From the NCBI GenBank assembly GCA_019054805.1, contig JAHQIY010000007.1, positions 4,965,501-5,029,500 on the forward strand: a stretch of DNA of 64,000 nt, in the 5' to 3' direction. Source of the DNA: Brachionus manjavacas (lineage: Eukaryota; Rotifera; Eurotatoria; Ploima; Brachionidae). A program made the position numbers and the translations under genes. This document shows positions 48,140 to 58,299 of the stretch, piece by piece. The notes below the pieces were generated by a model. It was given only the letters and a program-made list of their open reading frames with translations. It made no database searches and was not told where the DNA came from. Positions within the stretch are counted from its first letter, which is position 1. The number at the start of each line of letters is the position of its first letter.

Positions 48140-50585
48140 TAGTGCTGTAGTTTAGACCTGCGCGAGCTTTATAAATTTTGGATTTATTTATTATTCATAT
48201 TTAAATTTGTGAAAAAGTGTAGTTTGTTGACGATTATTTATCAAAATCAAAGATTTTCTAAAAATTGATTAGCTTATCAAAAAAGAAAGCCGAATAGTCT
48301 AAGTAAACATATGGTTTATTTAACCAACGTCTTTTAGCCACGAGTCTAATCGATTACTCCAACAATTAATTTGTTTTAAGCAATTCAATCTTAAATTATT
48401 ATCTAATCTTTTGTTTGAATACCAAGTTAAGTTTTGAAGCATTATTTTAATTTGAATTTGTTAAAAGAAAATTTTTAAATTTTTTACTTGATTGTGGAAA
48501 AATTAAATATTTCAAATCTTAAAATTAGAAAAATATTTTTATAATGTTATTAGAAGAAAAAAATTAAAATGATTAAACAATTATTAATTGCATTTTTGTC
48601 AATCGTTCATTTATTATAATTTAGATTTTAAAATTTCCGTATTTTTAAAGCTCATTTTTCATGCTTTTTTTTAATAATTAAAACCAATAAACATACACTA
48701 ATAATTAATTTTATCTTATTTAAATTAATATTCTTTGAACAAATTTGATTCAATTTTTATTTTATAAATTATTTCATTTAATTAATTATTATTTTTTTTA
48801 GATGTAACAGAAAAATACAAAATATCTAATTTTTCAGAATCTGAACATCGTTTTTATTCTATTTTTACCTCTTTTATCTCTGAAAAAAATTAATTTTGAA
48901 TTTGAGCTCTCGATTTTATAGTTATAAAAACATTAGTTTTTTTAAATTTTAAAGCTTAAAAAATTATAAATAAAGAGATTAATAAATGCTGTCAAATAAA
49001 AACATATTTTTAGTATCATATCACATAATCCGAATGTATTGCTAGAAATAAATGAATTAATCAATTTAAACTTGATATTTTTAAATTTTATTTCAAATAA
49101 AAATGCATATTAAAGTTACTAAAGATTTTTAAGGTTGAATCTAAAAGAGAACGCTTTAATGAAACTTTTTAAAACTCAATTTTTAACAGAGTAAAGAAAT
49201 GACAAGGTAACAATGAAAGTTTGACAAAATGGTCAATTCAATTTTAAAAAATTGTTTTCTTAAATTTTTGAAAAATTTTTATTAGGAAACAATTTTTTTC
49301 TTTTTTAATTGTAAACCAAATTATGTTTAATGGTATGAAACAGGGTTAGTGGTTATATTTAAAAATCTTTCCAGTATACTTGAACAGGATATTTGCATTA
49401 TTAATAAACTTTTTTTTTTTAAAAACATAGATAATCTTATAAAAATAACTGGTTCATACATTTATCAAATTGATGTAGACAAAAAGAAAACAATTCGCAT
49501 TAAAATTTTCCATGGTCGAGTTCTTCAAAAAATTGCAAAAAATAGAATTAACTAAATTTTGAAATAAGCTGTTGAAATTACCGCTAAAAACTTGGTTGTT
49601 AAAAAAAAAGCTCTCAAAGTTATGGTAAAGGAATAATAAAAGTTATCTGTGAAAATTTGGATTTACTTTAGATTGAAAAGCTCAGTTCACTTCAAAAATT
49701 GTTTTTGAATTTGTGAATTTTTAAAAACTTAAATTTCTTTTTCTTAACAAAACAAAATATTTATGATAATCTGCATTTAGTATGTTGAAAAAATTTCAAG
49801 GCAAAGGTTTTATCAATTATTTTGATAATAAATTTTTGTTTTTCTTTTAAATGTAATATCTTATAATTATGATCTATAGCTGTACAAAATGTTTTAAATA
49901 CTGAAAAATTCCATAATACAATTTCATTTAATTAAAATTTTGGACAAGCATTGGTAAACTTTAAGAAAACGCTATGATTAAAAATTCAAAAAATTTGTTC
50001 CTTTTAAGGAAAATATTTTCCTTTGTTGTTGTTTTTAAAAAGTTCAAAACAAAGGTCTTCCTTTTAGTTGTTTATCATTTTTAATCTATTCCCTTTTACC
50101 AATTGTTCAATATTATCCATTATCTATCACATTTAAAGGAGCTCACTGTATTTCTTCTTTCTTCTATTGAAGCAAGATCCGAGGCTCTAAGCTTTTTTTA
50201 TTTGGAAAATTACTGATCTAATACACCAATTCGTTGCTCTTTGCTCCACTCTGTGAATACTATCCAAGTTAGATTTAACAGCGGATTTAGTTTTTTTTCT
50301 TTTCTATTAAATTTTTGATAATTTTTCCCGTTAAAAACAAAAATTATAATTTTTCCGACAATATTTTAATAAAAATTAATTTTTAAACACATTAATCATT
50401 TCAAAAAAAGACAAAAAATACTGCCATTATTATTTATCTATCAAAATTTTGCATTTTAACTCGAACTTATTTCAAAAATCGAGAGAATTTTTTCAATTAG
50501 AATAAAATATTACAATATTAAAAACAGTTATTAAAAAAAAATTCAAATAAGCACACTGAAAAGCCCTAGTTGACTAAAAGGATCC
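48140..50585. other. AT-rich intergenic region upstream of ICA1
   Basis: A 68-codon plus-strand frame at 49349 lacks an ATG and has no domain. No RNA gene or clear repeat. The ICA1 promoter presumably lies at its right end. Confidence 0.45.
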
Positions 50586-50588
50586 AAT

Positions 50589-52169
50589 ATGTCGTAAGGC
50601 CCTGTTTTAAATGACTTTTTGCAGCATTTTTTAGCCAGCTTGTCCAAAGGTTCAAATCAAAATTTCATGTCTACGACAAGTATTCAGAACACCAGGACCA
50701 GACCCCGCTTGGAAAACTTCAGCAGCAGTACTGGACGACCAGGCAGCAAATGATCAAAAAACTTGGTCAGAAAGAAGATGAGTATGTGGTCATGTCAGAT
50801 GCTGAACTCGACTCCAAGCTAGACGTAACCCTGAATAAACCTTAAAAAAAATATCTAAAAAAATAAATAAATCCAGATGTTCGAGGCCATCGAACAGAGC
50901 TCGGTCCAAATGCTGAAAATAATTGAAATGTACCAGGAAAAATTGATTAATCTGTCCATTGAAGAATCAGAAATGAGTCGACTGCTCAAAAGCCAGTCGA
51001 CTTATGACACCAAGACCAAAGCTGGAAAAATGATGGCTGCCGTAAGCAAATCGCAGAATTTCTCCTCTCAGCAAAGAACTGCACTCCGGCTTCCGCTTGT
51101 TCGTTTGTACAACGAGGTCGAAACCTTTCAGAATAAAGCAATAAGAGACACTTTGATCACAATACGCAAAATGGAGAGCTATCGGACAGAGTACCGGGGC
51201 GCTCTGCTTTGGATGAAAAACGTGTCAAACGAACTGGATCCGGACACGACCAAAAAATTGGAAAAATTCCGCAGAGTTCAGGCCCAAGTCAAAAAGACAA
51301 AGACAAAATTTGACAAATTTAAAAATGACGTCATTCAAAAAATAGATCTGCTGTCGGCCAGTAGGTGTAACATGTTCTCACACGCCTTGGTTAGCTACAC
51401 TCAGACACTGATTATGTTCTGGCAAAAAACTGCCAAAACAATGGGCGCAGTGGCCGACGCGTTCAAAGGCTATCAGTACTATGAATTTAATATAATAAAA
51501 GATTTAGTAGAGCCTAGTCGCAAGCTGGCCCTAATGGTAAACAGAACGGAGTCTCAGGAAGAAGCAATGAAGAAAGAAAATGAAGAAAAAAGTGACGAAA
51601 AATTAGTTGAGATTGAACAAAATGAAAAAGAAGATCAAATAAATGAACTGATTGATCTAATAACTGAGTCTGAGTCGAGTGTATTGAATGAACAGCTAAA
51701 AGAACTCGAGCTCCTAGACCAGGAGAAAAAGGAAAAACTGAACAAAATACAGAAAGAACAGGCAAATAAATCACCGTCTAGTTTATTGTTCAACTTTGCC
51801 AAGACTAATGAAGACAATGATTTGATTAATCTAGATTCTTTGAATACAAGTTTAAAATTTACTCATTTTAATGAGCTATTGAACACGTCCACCGCCGAAT
51901 TCGAAAAGGAATGGGAGTCGGCGTTGGTCACCAGCAATAATTTAGAAAGAAGTTTTTCTCCCCAAAATGAAGAAGAATTTGGCATGTTTACATCAGCGAT
52001 AGATGCTGTGAAAAATATGAAAAATTGTGAAAAGCAAGCTGTGTCTGAGAATGAGAAATCGACGAGCAAACAAAGCAACTGGATTGATTTGTTTGCGGAG
52101 CTGGATCCATTGAAAAACCCGGACTCTATTGGAAAAAAAGATGGACAAGAAGAAGAAAGAAATTGTTAA
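50589..52169 (+). CDS. ICA1: Islet cell autoantigen 1 homologue (ICA69, BAR-domain protein)
   Basis: Exon 1 is only ATGTC (50589-50593), exon 2 is 50635-50824 and exon 3 is 50877-52169. The joined CDS is 1488 nt, 495 residues, close to human ICA1 (483). The N-terminal arfaptin-homology/BAR domain is clear: LQQQYWTTRQQMIKKLGQKE, DEYVVMSDAELDSKL, TKAGKMMAAVSKSQNFSSQQ, YRTEYRGALLWMKNVSNELD and FDKFKNDVIQKIDLLSASRC. A Glu-rich linker follows, then the conserved C-terminal WIDLFAELDPLKNPDSIG. ICA69 partners PICK1 and Rab2 on Golgi and immature secretory-granule membranes. The 41-bp first intron (50594-50634, GTAAGG..TTTTAG) is the shortest here and its assignment is the least certain part; a start further upstream cannot be excluded. 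Confidence 0.92.
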
Positions 52170-52350
52170 TTTATTTTAAAAAATTTTAGGCGTTTGCATC
52201 CATTTATTTTAAAGTGTTCAAATTTAAATAAAATTAATTAAAAAATTGAAATTTTTAAAAGCTTGACAAAATGATGAAACTAAAAATTGAACAAGAGAAA
52301 TAAGTAGAAACCACGCATTAAAGAAAAGTGGAGGAAATATTTATCGATAA

Positions 52351-52386
52351 AAAATATGGAAGATTCTCAAATAAAAATAGTATAAA
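52351..52386 (+). promoter_or_regulatory. mmr-b (5-repeat) promoter: shared motif and TATA box
   Basis: AAAATATG (52351-52358), 4 nt, ATTCTCAAA (52363-52371), then TATAAA (52381-52386), with the start codon 55 nt after the TATA box. The same bipartite motif with identical internal spacing precedes the other mmr-b gene at 61561-61581. The surrounding upstream sequence is otherwise dissimilar, so conservation suggests function. Confidence 0.5.
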
Positions 52387-52440
52387 TTGAAAAAAATGAA
52401 AAATTGAATAGAAATCAAATTGATTAGAAATTGATTGAAA

Positions 52441-53814
52441 ATGAAATCAGCAATAGTATTTCTAGCTTGTTTGGCAATTGCCTATTCAGTACCAGTAAAG
52501 CAAATAGCTGAACCAAAAGATTTGGTCGACTTTGCTTTGAACTCTTTGGGTTTAAGTCAAGTCATCGACACTATCCAAGCTTTGGGCACTGACTACTGGA
52601 ACCAAATCAAACAAATTGCCACTCAATTGTTGTTCGCTGGTCAACAAATCTGGCAACAAGCTACAGTCATCTTTCAACAATTGGTCGCTGATTTGCAAAA
52701 CCACGCCACTGATGCTTTGCCATTAGTTGTTCAAGCCATTGGTCAATTGACTTCTTTGGTCGGTCAATCAGGCAAAAGAGATTTGGTCGACTTTGCTTTG
52801 AACTCTTTGGGTTTAAGTCAAGTCATCGACACTATCCAAGCTTTGGGCACTGACTACTGGAACCAAATCAAACAAATTGCCACTCAATTGTTGTTCGCTG
52901 GTCAACAAATCTGGCAACAAGCTACAGTCATCTTTCAACAATTGGTCGCTGATTTGCAAAACCACGCCACTGATGCTTTGCCATTAGTTGTTCAAGCCAT
53001 TGGTCAATTGACTTCTTTGGTCGGTCAATCAGGCAAAAGAGATTTGGTCGACTTTGCTTTGAACTCTTTGGGTTTAAGTCAAGTCATCGACACTATCCAA
53101 GCTTTGGGCACTGACTACTGGAACCAAATCAAACAAATTGCCACTCAATTGTTGTTTGCTGGTCAACAAATCTGGCAACAAGCTACAGTCATCTTTCAAC
53201 AATTGGTCGCTGATTTGCAAAACCACGCAACTGATGCTTTGCCATTAGTTGTTCAAGCCATTGGTCAATTGACTTCTTTGGTCGGTCAATCAGGCAAAAG
53301 AGATTTGGTCGACTTTGCTTTGAACTCTTTGGGTTTAAGTCAAGTCATCGACACTATCCAAGCTTTGGGCACTGACTACTGGAACCAAATCAAACAAATT
53401 GCCACTCAATTGTTGTTCGCTGGTCAACAAATCTGGCAACAAGCTACAGTCGTTTTCCAACAATTGGTCGCTGATTTGCAAAACCACGCCACTGATGCTT
53501 TGCCATTAGTTGTTCAAGCCATTGGTCAATTGACTTCTTTGGTCGGTCAATCAGGCAAAAGAGATTTGGTCGACTTTGCTTTGAACTCCTTGGGATTAGG
53601 TCAAGTCATCGACACCATCCAAGCTTTGGGCACTGACTACTGGAACCAAATCAAACAAATTGCCACTCAATTGTTGTTCGCTGGTCAACAAATCTGGCAA
53701 CAAGCTACAGTCATCTTTCAACAATTGGTCGCTGATTTGCAAAACCACGCAACTGATGCTTTGCCATTAGTTGTCCAAGCCATTGGTCAATTGACTTCTT
53801 TGGTACAAGGATAA
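52441..53814 (+). CDS. mmr-b: Mate recognition pheromone-type secreted repeat protein, five repeats
   Basis: Start chosen at the first ATG (52441), which aligns with the paralogue; 457 residues. A signal peptide (MKSAIVFLACLAIAYS) and a short VPVKQIAEPK spacer precede five head-to-tail units: 52519-52779, 52780-53040, 53041-53301, 53302-53562 and 53563-53814. Each unit is 87 residues with no spacer; the last is cut short (SLVQG, stop). The unit is Gln-rich, amphipathic, Cys-free and has three Asn. Units 1 and 2 are identical in DNA; unit 4 has Val51, unit 5 has Gly13. The signal peptide, 87-codon repeats, five copies and truncated last motif match the Brachionus Type B MMR genes as I recall them. 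That family includes a female surface glycoprotein recognised by males. Each internal junction reads SGKR-DLVD, a possible convertase/amidation site. AATAAA at 53841. The gene lies 271 bp downstream of ICA1. Confidence 0.88.
   Translation: MKSAIVFLACLAIAYSVPVKQIAEPKDLVDFALNSLGLSQVIDTIQALGTDYWNQIKQIATQLLFAGQQIWQQATVIFQQLVADLQNHATDALPLVVQAIGQLTSLVGQSGKRDLVDFALNSLGLSQVIDTIQALGTDYWNQIKQIATQLLFAGQQIWQQATVIFQQLVADLQNHATDALPLVVQAIGQLTSLVGQSGKRDLVDFALNSLGLSQVIDTIQALGTDYWNQIKQIATQLLFAGQQIWQQATVIFQQLVADLQNHATDALPLVVQAIGQLTSLVGQSGKRDLVDFALNSLGLSQVIDTIQALGTDYWNQIKQIATQLLFAGQQIWQQATVVFQQLVADLQNHATDALPLVVQAIGQLTSLVGQSGKRDLVDFALNSLGLGQVIDTIQALGTDYWNQIKQIATQLLFAGQQIWQQATVIFQQLVADLQNHATDALPLVVQAIGQLTSLVQG
52519..53814 (+). 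repeat. Coding minisatellite: 261-bp unit, 4 full + 1 truncated copies
   Basis: The unit begins GATTTGGTCGACTTTGCTTT. Copies differ at only a handful of positions, including synonymous ones. Copies 1 and 2 are identical; copy 3 has TTT for Phe39 and GCA for Ala63; copy 5 carries the CTCCTTGGGATTAGGT variant. This pattern implies recent homogenisation. Confidence 0.95.
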
Positions 53815-54055
53815 ATTAATTATTTTTTATTTGTTTTTTAAATAAACATTGTTAGTTTATTATATTTTTTTATTTGTTTAAAAAAAAACTAATTTGATAT
53901 GTGATCATAAAGTTCCACCTATCTTCATTTTGAAGGTTTCGCGGTCAAATTTTCAAGTTCAAGCATAAATTGAAATTTTGTTTCGTTTTGTAATTTTGTT
54001 CCGTGAAAAAGTTCCATTCAAATCGAAATGAATTTTTTTAGTACCTCAAATTTAA
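53815..54055. other. 3' flank of five-repeat mmr-b
   Basis: Holds the poly(A) signal AATAAA (53841-53846); otherwise AT-rich with no feature recognised. Confidence 0.6.
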
Positions 54056-54058
54056 TTG

Positions 54059-54592
54059 TTTTTTTTTCTTAATTTCAATATTATTTTTAAAGGAAAAACT
54101 ATAATCTACTTTTAAAGAGACCTGACCCCCTACTGACCCCCCATTTTTCTTGAAGAGAATTTAACGAGCTTTCTAAAAATGTGTCTAGTTTTTCTCCAGG
54201 AAGTATAGTTGGTAAAAAATTATTAGTAAAAGTAAAAAATTTCGCCTAATTTAAGTATATCAATTTTAACGTAATTATAAATTTAATACAATTTTAATTT
54301 AATAAAATTGGGAGTCAGTGGGGTGTCAGGTTTCTTTAAAAGTAGATTATAGTTTTTCCTTTAAAAATAATATTGAAATTAAGAAAAAAAACATGACAGT
54401 CAAAAAGCTTTAAAATTCTTGATCGAGTAGTATATCGTTTTAAAACTTTAAAACCCGATTTCAAAATAACTAGGGTCTTTTATTATAATCAAAATATCTC
54501 GAAAACTATACTTCCTGGAGAAAATCTAGACACATTTTTAAAAAGCTCGTTAAATTCTCTTCAAGAAATATGGGGGGTCAGTTGGGGGTCAG
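54059..54592. mobile_element. Interlaced inverted repeats with GGGGGTCAG modules
   Basis: Segment A (54059-54141) is inverted at 54310-54392, and segment B (54122-54210) is inverted at 54504-54592, in the order A-B-A'-B', each pair about 90% or more identical. A and B overlap in a CTGACCCCC-TACTGACCCCCC stretch. Further GGGGGTCAGG copies lie at about 54604 and 54754. There is no coding capacity. Probably a compound foldback transposon; class unknown. Confidence 0.65.
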
Positions 54593-54959
54593 TCGTATAA
54601 AATTGGGGGTCAGGTTTTTAAAAATATAAAAATATTCAATTTTCACAAAAATAATTTTGGAGAAAAAATAATTTTATTCTCAAAAAATAGAGAAAAATTC
54701 AAACTAAATGATATATTAAAACTTTTGAAAATATTTTTGCTTTGCAAAAAAAATGGGGGTCAGGAAATTAAAAAAAACTGTTGGTCAGTGTTTTAGTAGG
54801 ACCCAATTTAATATAAGACTTTTTTTTTTAAAGTAGTAAATTATAATAAAAGTATTCAAATTGAAAAATTACATCAATTAATAAAAAAAAAAAAATTCAT
54901 AATTTAACCGTAAAAAGTTAATACTCACCTCTAAAAATAAAAAAAATCTACAATTATCA

Positions 54960-55350
54960 CAATAAACAATGTACGGCGGCAGCAACCAATGTAAATAGGG
55001 TTCTTGGACAAATCAAGAACTCATTTGCATGCCTAGATCTTGCTACACTGAAAATTTAATACACTAGACTCGTAAGAACACATCTTGAATACGCAGTGAG
55101 TATCTGCAGTTGTGCTTCAGAGTCCGACATATTAATTTTAGAAGAGGTGCAAAGAAGGGCAACAAAATTAGTCAAATCGTTGATGAACGTTTCATATGAG
55201 AATAGACTAAATATCTTGGGACTTAAAAGTCTCGAAGAACGGAGAACTAGAGGATACTTCATTCAAATGTACAAAATAATCAATGGCTTTTTGAAAATTA
55301 ATCTAGTGAATGGTATCAATTCTGCTAAAAGTTTGGCACTATATTTAAGA
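54960..55350 (+). mobile_element. CR1-like LINE C-terminal fragment
   Basis: Frames read AATNVNRVLGQIKNSFACLD, VRTHLEYAVSICSCAS, ILEEVQRRATKLVKSL, MNVSYENRLNILGLKSLEER and RTRGYFIQMYKIINGF: the post-RT C-terminal signature shared with 32392-32750. A stop after LATLKI and loss of the WNSLP block show truncation. Confidence 0.8.
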
Positions 55351-55399
55351 AGGGAGATAAATATGAGGCCTTCCCTCCCTTACCCCTTAAAATTGATTT

Positions 55400-55808
55400 T
55401 TAAGCTTATTCGCAAAATATTTACTTTTCTAAATCTATTTTCTATCTTATTTACTTCAATTAGTAAATATTTTATCTCTGAGTTTTTAACAAACATAATT
55501 TTTCATGGCTTTAATACTTTCATATAAATTTTTAATGCGTGGACAAGTAATATCTAATAATTATCTTCATTACGTTAACTCTTTGTTATTTATAAATAAA
55601 TCTTAAATTTAAAAATTAAGAATTTTATATAATTTTTTAAAAATTATTAACAGCCGTAATAATTTAAAAAAAATTGAAATTAAACAAAATTTAAAAATTT
55701 TCCAAATAAATTTGAAGATTGAATGTATTTTAACTCATGACAAAGATTTCCGGGTCTTTGTTCGTATTTTTCTGAAAGTTGATCATGAGTACAATTATCT
55801 TTAATAGC
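55400..55808. other. AT-rich DNA, nothing recognised
   Basis: No gene or repeat identified. Confidence 0.4.
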
Positions 55809-55811
55809 AAA

Positions 55812-56159
55812 TCAAATTTTTGAATATATGTAAATATCAAATTTAAAAATTGAACTTAAAGCGATTAAATGATTTTGGTTGCGGCATCTTCCACTCATTC
55901 CTGCATTGTGAATAATTTTCCCAAATTTTATCTTGGATAAATCTATAAATCTATTATCGGTTAACTTTGGATGTTGAGATAAAATTTCTTCTTTTTTTTT
56001 TAAATATTCTTTATTATAAATAAAATAAACAATTAAAAATCTTATAAATGTTGAATATTTTATATGGCCAAAAACCAAATGGTTAAGGCAATTCCCGTCT
56101 CCAAGAGTTTTTATGGGTAAATATTCATTTTTCTTCTTTTCAATAAAACTGATTCGGCC
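55812..56159 (-). pseudogene. OTU-family cysteine protease domain fragment
   Basis: The minus-strand frame, open from a TAA near 56160, reads KNEYLPIKTLGDGNCLNHLV: the OTU signature D-G-N-C containing the catalytic Asp/Cys pair. It continues through an Ile/Phe-rich helix and AGMSGRCRNQNHLIALSSIF followed by KFDIYIYSKI. This matches the OTU pattern in which a 'xxALSxxxxxxIxVYS' strand follows. The frame stops before the catalytic His that normally closes the domain, and no ATG begins it. OTU domains occur in deubiquitinases and in several transposon proteins. Given the surrounding debris, a mobile-element origin is likely. Confidence 0.5.
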
Positions 56160-56330
56160 TTAGGTATGCCTCCACCTATATCCTCACTTCAAATTGATGA
56201 ATCAGTGACCAACAAAGGTAGAAGACGAAAAAGCAGTGACTCTAGAGTTTAAAGGACAAGAACAAATCAGGAGGAAAAAAGTGACACTGATGAGGATGTA
56301 ACACATCTCCAAAACATTTTTTTTTTTTTA
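56160..56330 (+). pseudogene. Short basic/acidic coding-like remnant
   Basis: The plus strand reads MPPPISSLQIDESVTNKGRR, KSSDSRV, stop, then RTRTNQEEKSDTDEDVTHLQ before the poly-T start of the next repeat. The composition is protein-like, but the frame is broken and unrecognised. Confidence 0.25.
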
Positions 56331-56745
56331 ATAGTTATTTTTATTTAAAAATTAATTTAAAAAGGCTTCGAGCTAACATACGAAAAGAGCGCAAACTGCA
56401 CATTCGAAGTGAAGCTCCTTCTGCCCAGTAAAAAAAATAAAACAATAATAAAAAAAACAAACATATTTTAAATTACATCATTAAAAATAAATTTTTTCTT
56501 TTTTAAAAAAGAAAAAAGAAAGAACGAAGAAAAGAAAGAAGACAAAAAATTGATAGATTCTAAATTACTATATAAGAGAATCCTGTTCTCATATCAGATC
56601 TTAAAAAAGCTAAGAAACAAATATAAACTAATTAGGACAGTACACGCATACGCAATTCGAATTATAGAGAAAAAGGCACCTACCGGAGTAGAGGTAACCG
56701 ATACTTTAGCTGTGTTTTCAACAAATCACGGAATTATTAAAATAG
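56331..56745 (-). repeat. Inverted copy of the 35.1/35.7-kb repeat family
   Basis: 56331-56585 matches the reverse complement of 35739-35990, and 56663-56735 matches that of 35103-35157. In the 35-kb copy the two blocks are separated by the pogo-like fragment; here they are separated by about 75 bp of other sequence. The comparison suggests that the pogo-like DNA inserted into the 35-kb copy. Confidence 0.7.
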
Positions 56746-56778
56746 AATAAAAAGTTAATCGCAGCCAACAGTAAACTA

Positions 56779-57640
56779 ATGAAAAAGGTTGACAGATTTT
56801 CCAACATGGTTGAATCCTTGAAAGCGCTAATTGAGAAAATTACGGAAAGCATTACTTTGTCGGAATCAAAATTTTCCGCTCGTATAGCTGATCTTGAAAG
56901 CATATTAGCTGCCTTAACAACTAGATTAGAAATTATCGAAAGTAACAACATAGAAATAGATCAAACTAATAAAGACAATAAATAATCAAGAATAGGTTTA
57001 CTTGAAAAAAGAGCAGAAAAAAATTTCTACTTAGAGATCTATTTAACAACAATAGAGCAAGTATAAATACCAATCATTAAATTATAATAATTGAAAAAAT
57101 ATCAAGAGTGACAAAGGCTAAAGAAAATAAAGCTAACAATCTTGTAATCAGTGGTTTTTCGGAATCGAGCAACAAAAACCAACAGGATGCCGACGAAGAT
57201 GAAAGACTCTCGGTCATCAGTCTGTTCAAGTAGATGGGTATTGCCCCATCAAGATTCAACATCAAAGAACAAAATGAATAAGACGGACAAACAAGAATAA
57301 TAAATCTGAGTACCTAATTATTGAATTTGGAACAAAAGAAGAGGCAGATATTGTTAAAAGAAATTCCATAGAATTAAAAAACATCGATCAATACAAGAAT
57401 GTCCTTATTAATCGAGATATAACACCAAATGAAATGGAAGTAGTCAGAGCGAGTAGAAAAGAATGCTCCGAGAGGAATGACAAACTACCCTAAAGTGATG
57501 GGAGGCATAAATACGGAATGTTCCAATGCAACTTTGACCCAAAAAAACATTTTGAATTCGTTTGGGGTCTCAGATTTTGTAAAATCCAGAAAATTGACCG
57601 ATTAATGAGAAGAATCATTTTTTAAAAGTAAACAACATAC
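56779..57640 (+). mobile_element. LINE ORF1-like remnant (coiled coil + RNA-binding region)
   Basis: The frame from ATG 56779 reads MKKVDRFSNMVESLKALIEK and SARIADLESILAALTTRLEI, an amphipathic coiled coil. After stops and shifts come KANNLVISGFSESSNKNQQD (57130-57190), IIEFGTKEEADIVKRNSIEL (57312-57370) and NVLINRDITPNEMEVVRASR (57399-57455). This is the usual order coiled coil, RRM-like strand and 'INRDLTP' tail of LINE ORF1 proteins. Inactive. Confidence 0.6.
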
Positions 57641-57829
57641 AAAGCGGCCCAATAAACAATTAAAAATCACAGAAAAATACAACTTCATTTGAGAATGGAA
57701 AATCGTTCTTTACATGCATTTATACTAACTCAACTTCATTAGTGAACAAATGGGATTCTTTAATTCTTTAATACAAGTTAAAAACTTAAAAGATTTCTCA
57801 AATTTTAACAAAGATCGCGAACAGATTGT

Positions 57830-58295
57830 CGGTAGTGGCGTAGCCATCTATTTCCCGATGTGAGTACATTTAATCAGTTGTACGTTTCGTTTGTCAGACC
57901 ACTTCTAGAGTATGCAGTAGTAGCTTGGATTCCCTATACCAAAAGAGACTCAAAAATTCTCGAACAAATTCAAAGAAGAGATACAAAATTGGCAATTAGC
58001 TTAAAAATCTAGATTATGAATTAAGGCTTACAAGATTGGGACTAACCATAATAAAGGCTTCATGACAAATCGAGTGGTAAAGAGTGGAACAAATCAACGG
58101 AACAAACAGTCGAAGTTGCCAATGCAAAATCCAAGAAAGAATTTAAAAACAAACTCGGTAAAAATTTGAAACTGAAATAATTAATTTTTTCTATTAACAT
58201 AATTTTAATCATTATAAGGATTTCTGTTAAAATCAGACAGCTACCATAGCGAGGCCACATCTTGCTCCGCAGTTAAGCTGCTGTAGGTCATTATT
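57830..58295 (+). mobile_element. LINE RT C-terminal fragment
   Basis: SVVRFVCQTT and, in the next frame, FVRPLLEYAVVAWIPYTKRD (57889-57945), ILEQIQRRDTKLAISL, DYELRLTRLGLTIIKA and, after a deletion, NRVVKEWNKSTEQTVEVANA with KSKKEFKNKLGKNLKLK (about 58065-58180). This is the standard LINE tail, probably from the same insertion as 56779-57640 with a large internal deletion. Confidence 0.75.
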
Positions 58296-58299
58296 ATTT

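Noticed and set aside
51514-52078. Minus-strand frames opposite ICA1 exon 3
   Set aside because: Antisense shadows of the Glu/Lys-rich coding sequence.
52435-52440. Two-codon N-terminal extension of the five-repeat pheromone frame
   Set aside because: The extension begins with TTG; the ATG at 52441 aligns exactly with the paralogue's start, so it was taken as the start.
53815-53900. Additional pheromone repeat unit after the stop codon
   Set aside because: The sequence after TAA is AT-rich 3' UTR with a poly(A) signal and shows no residual unit.
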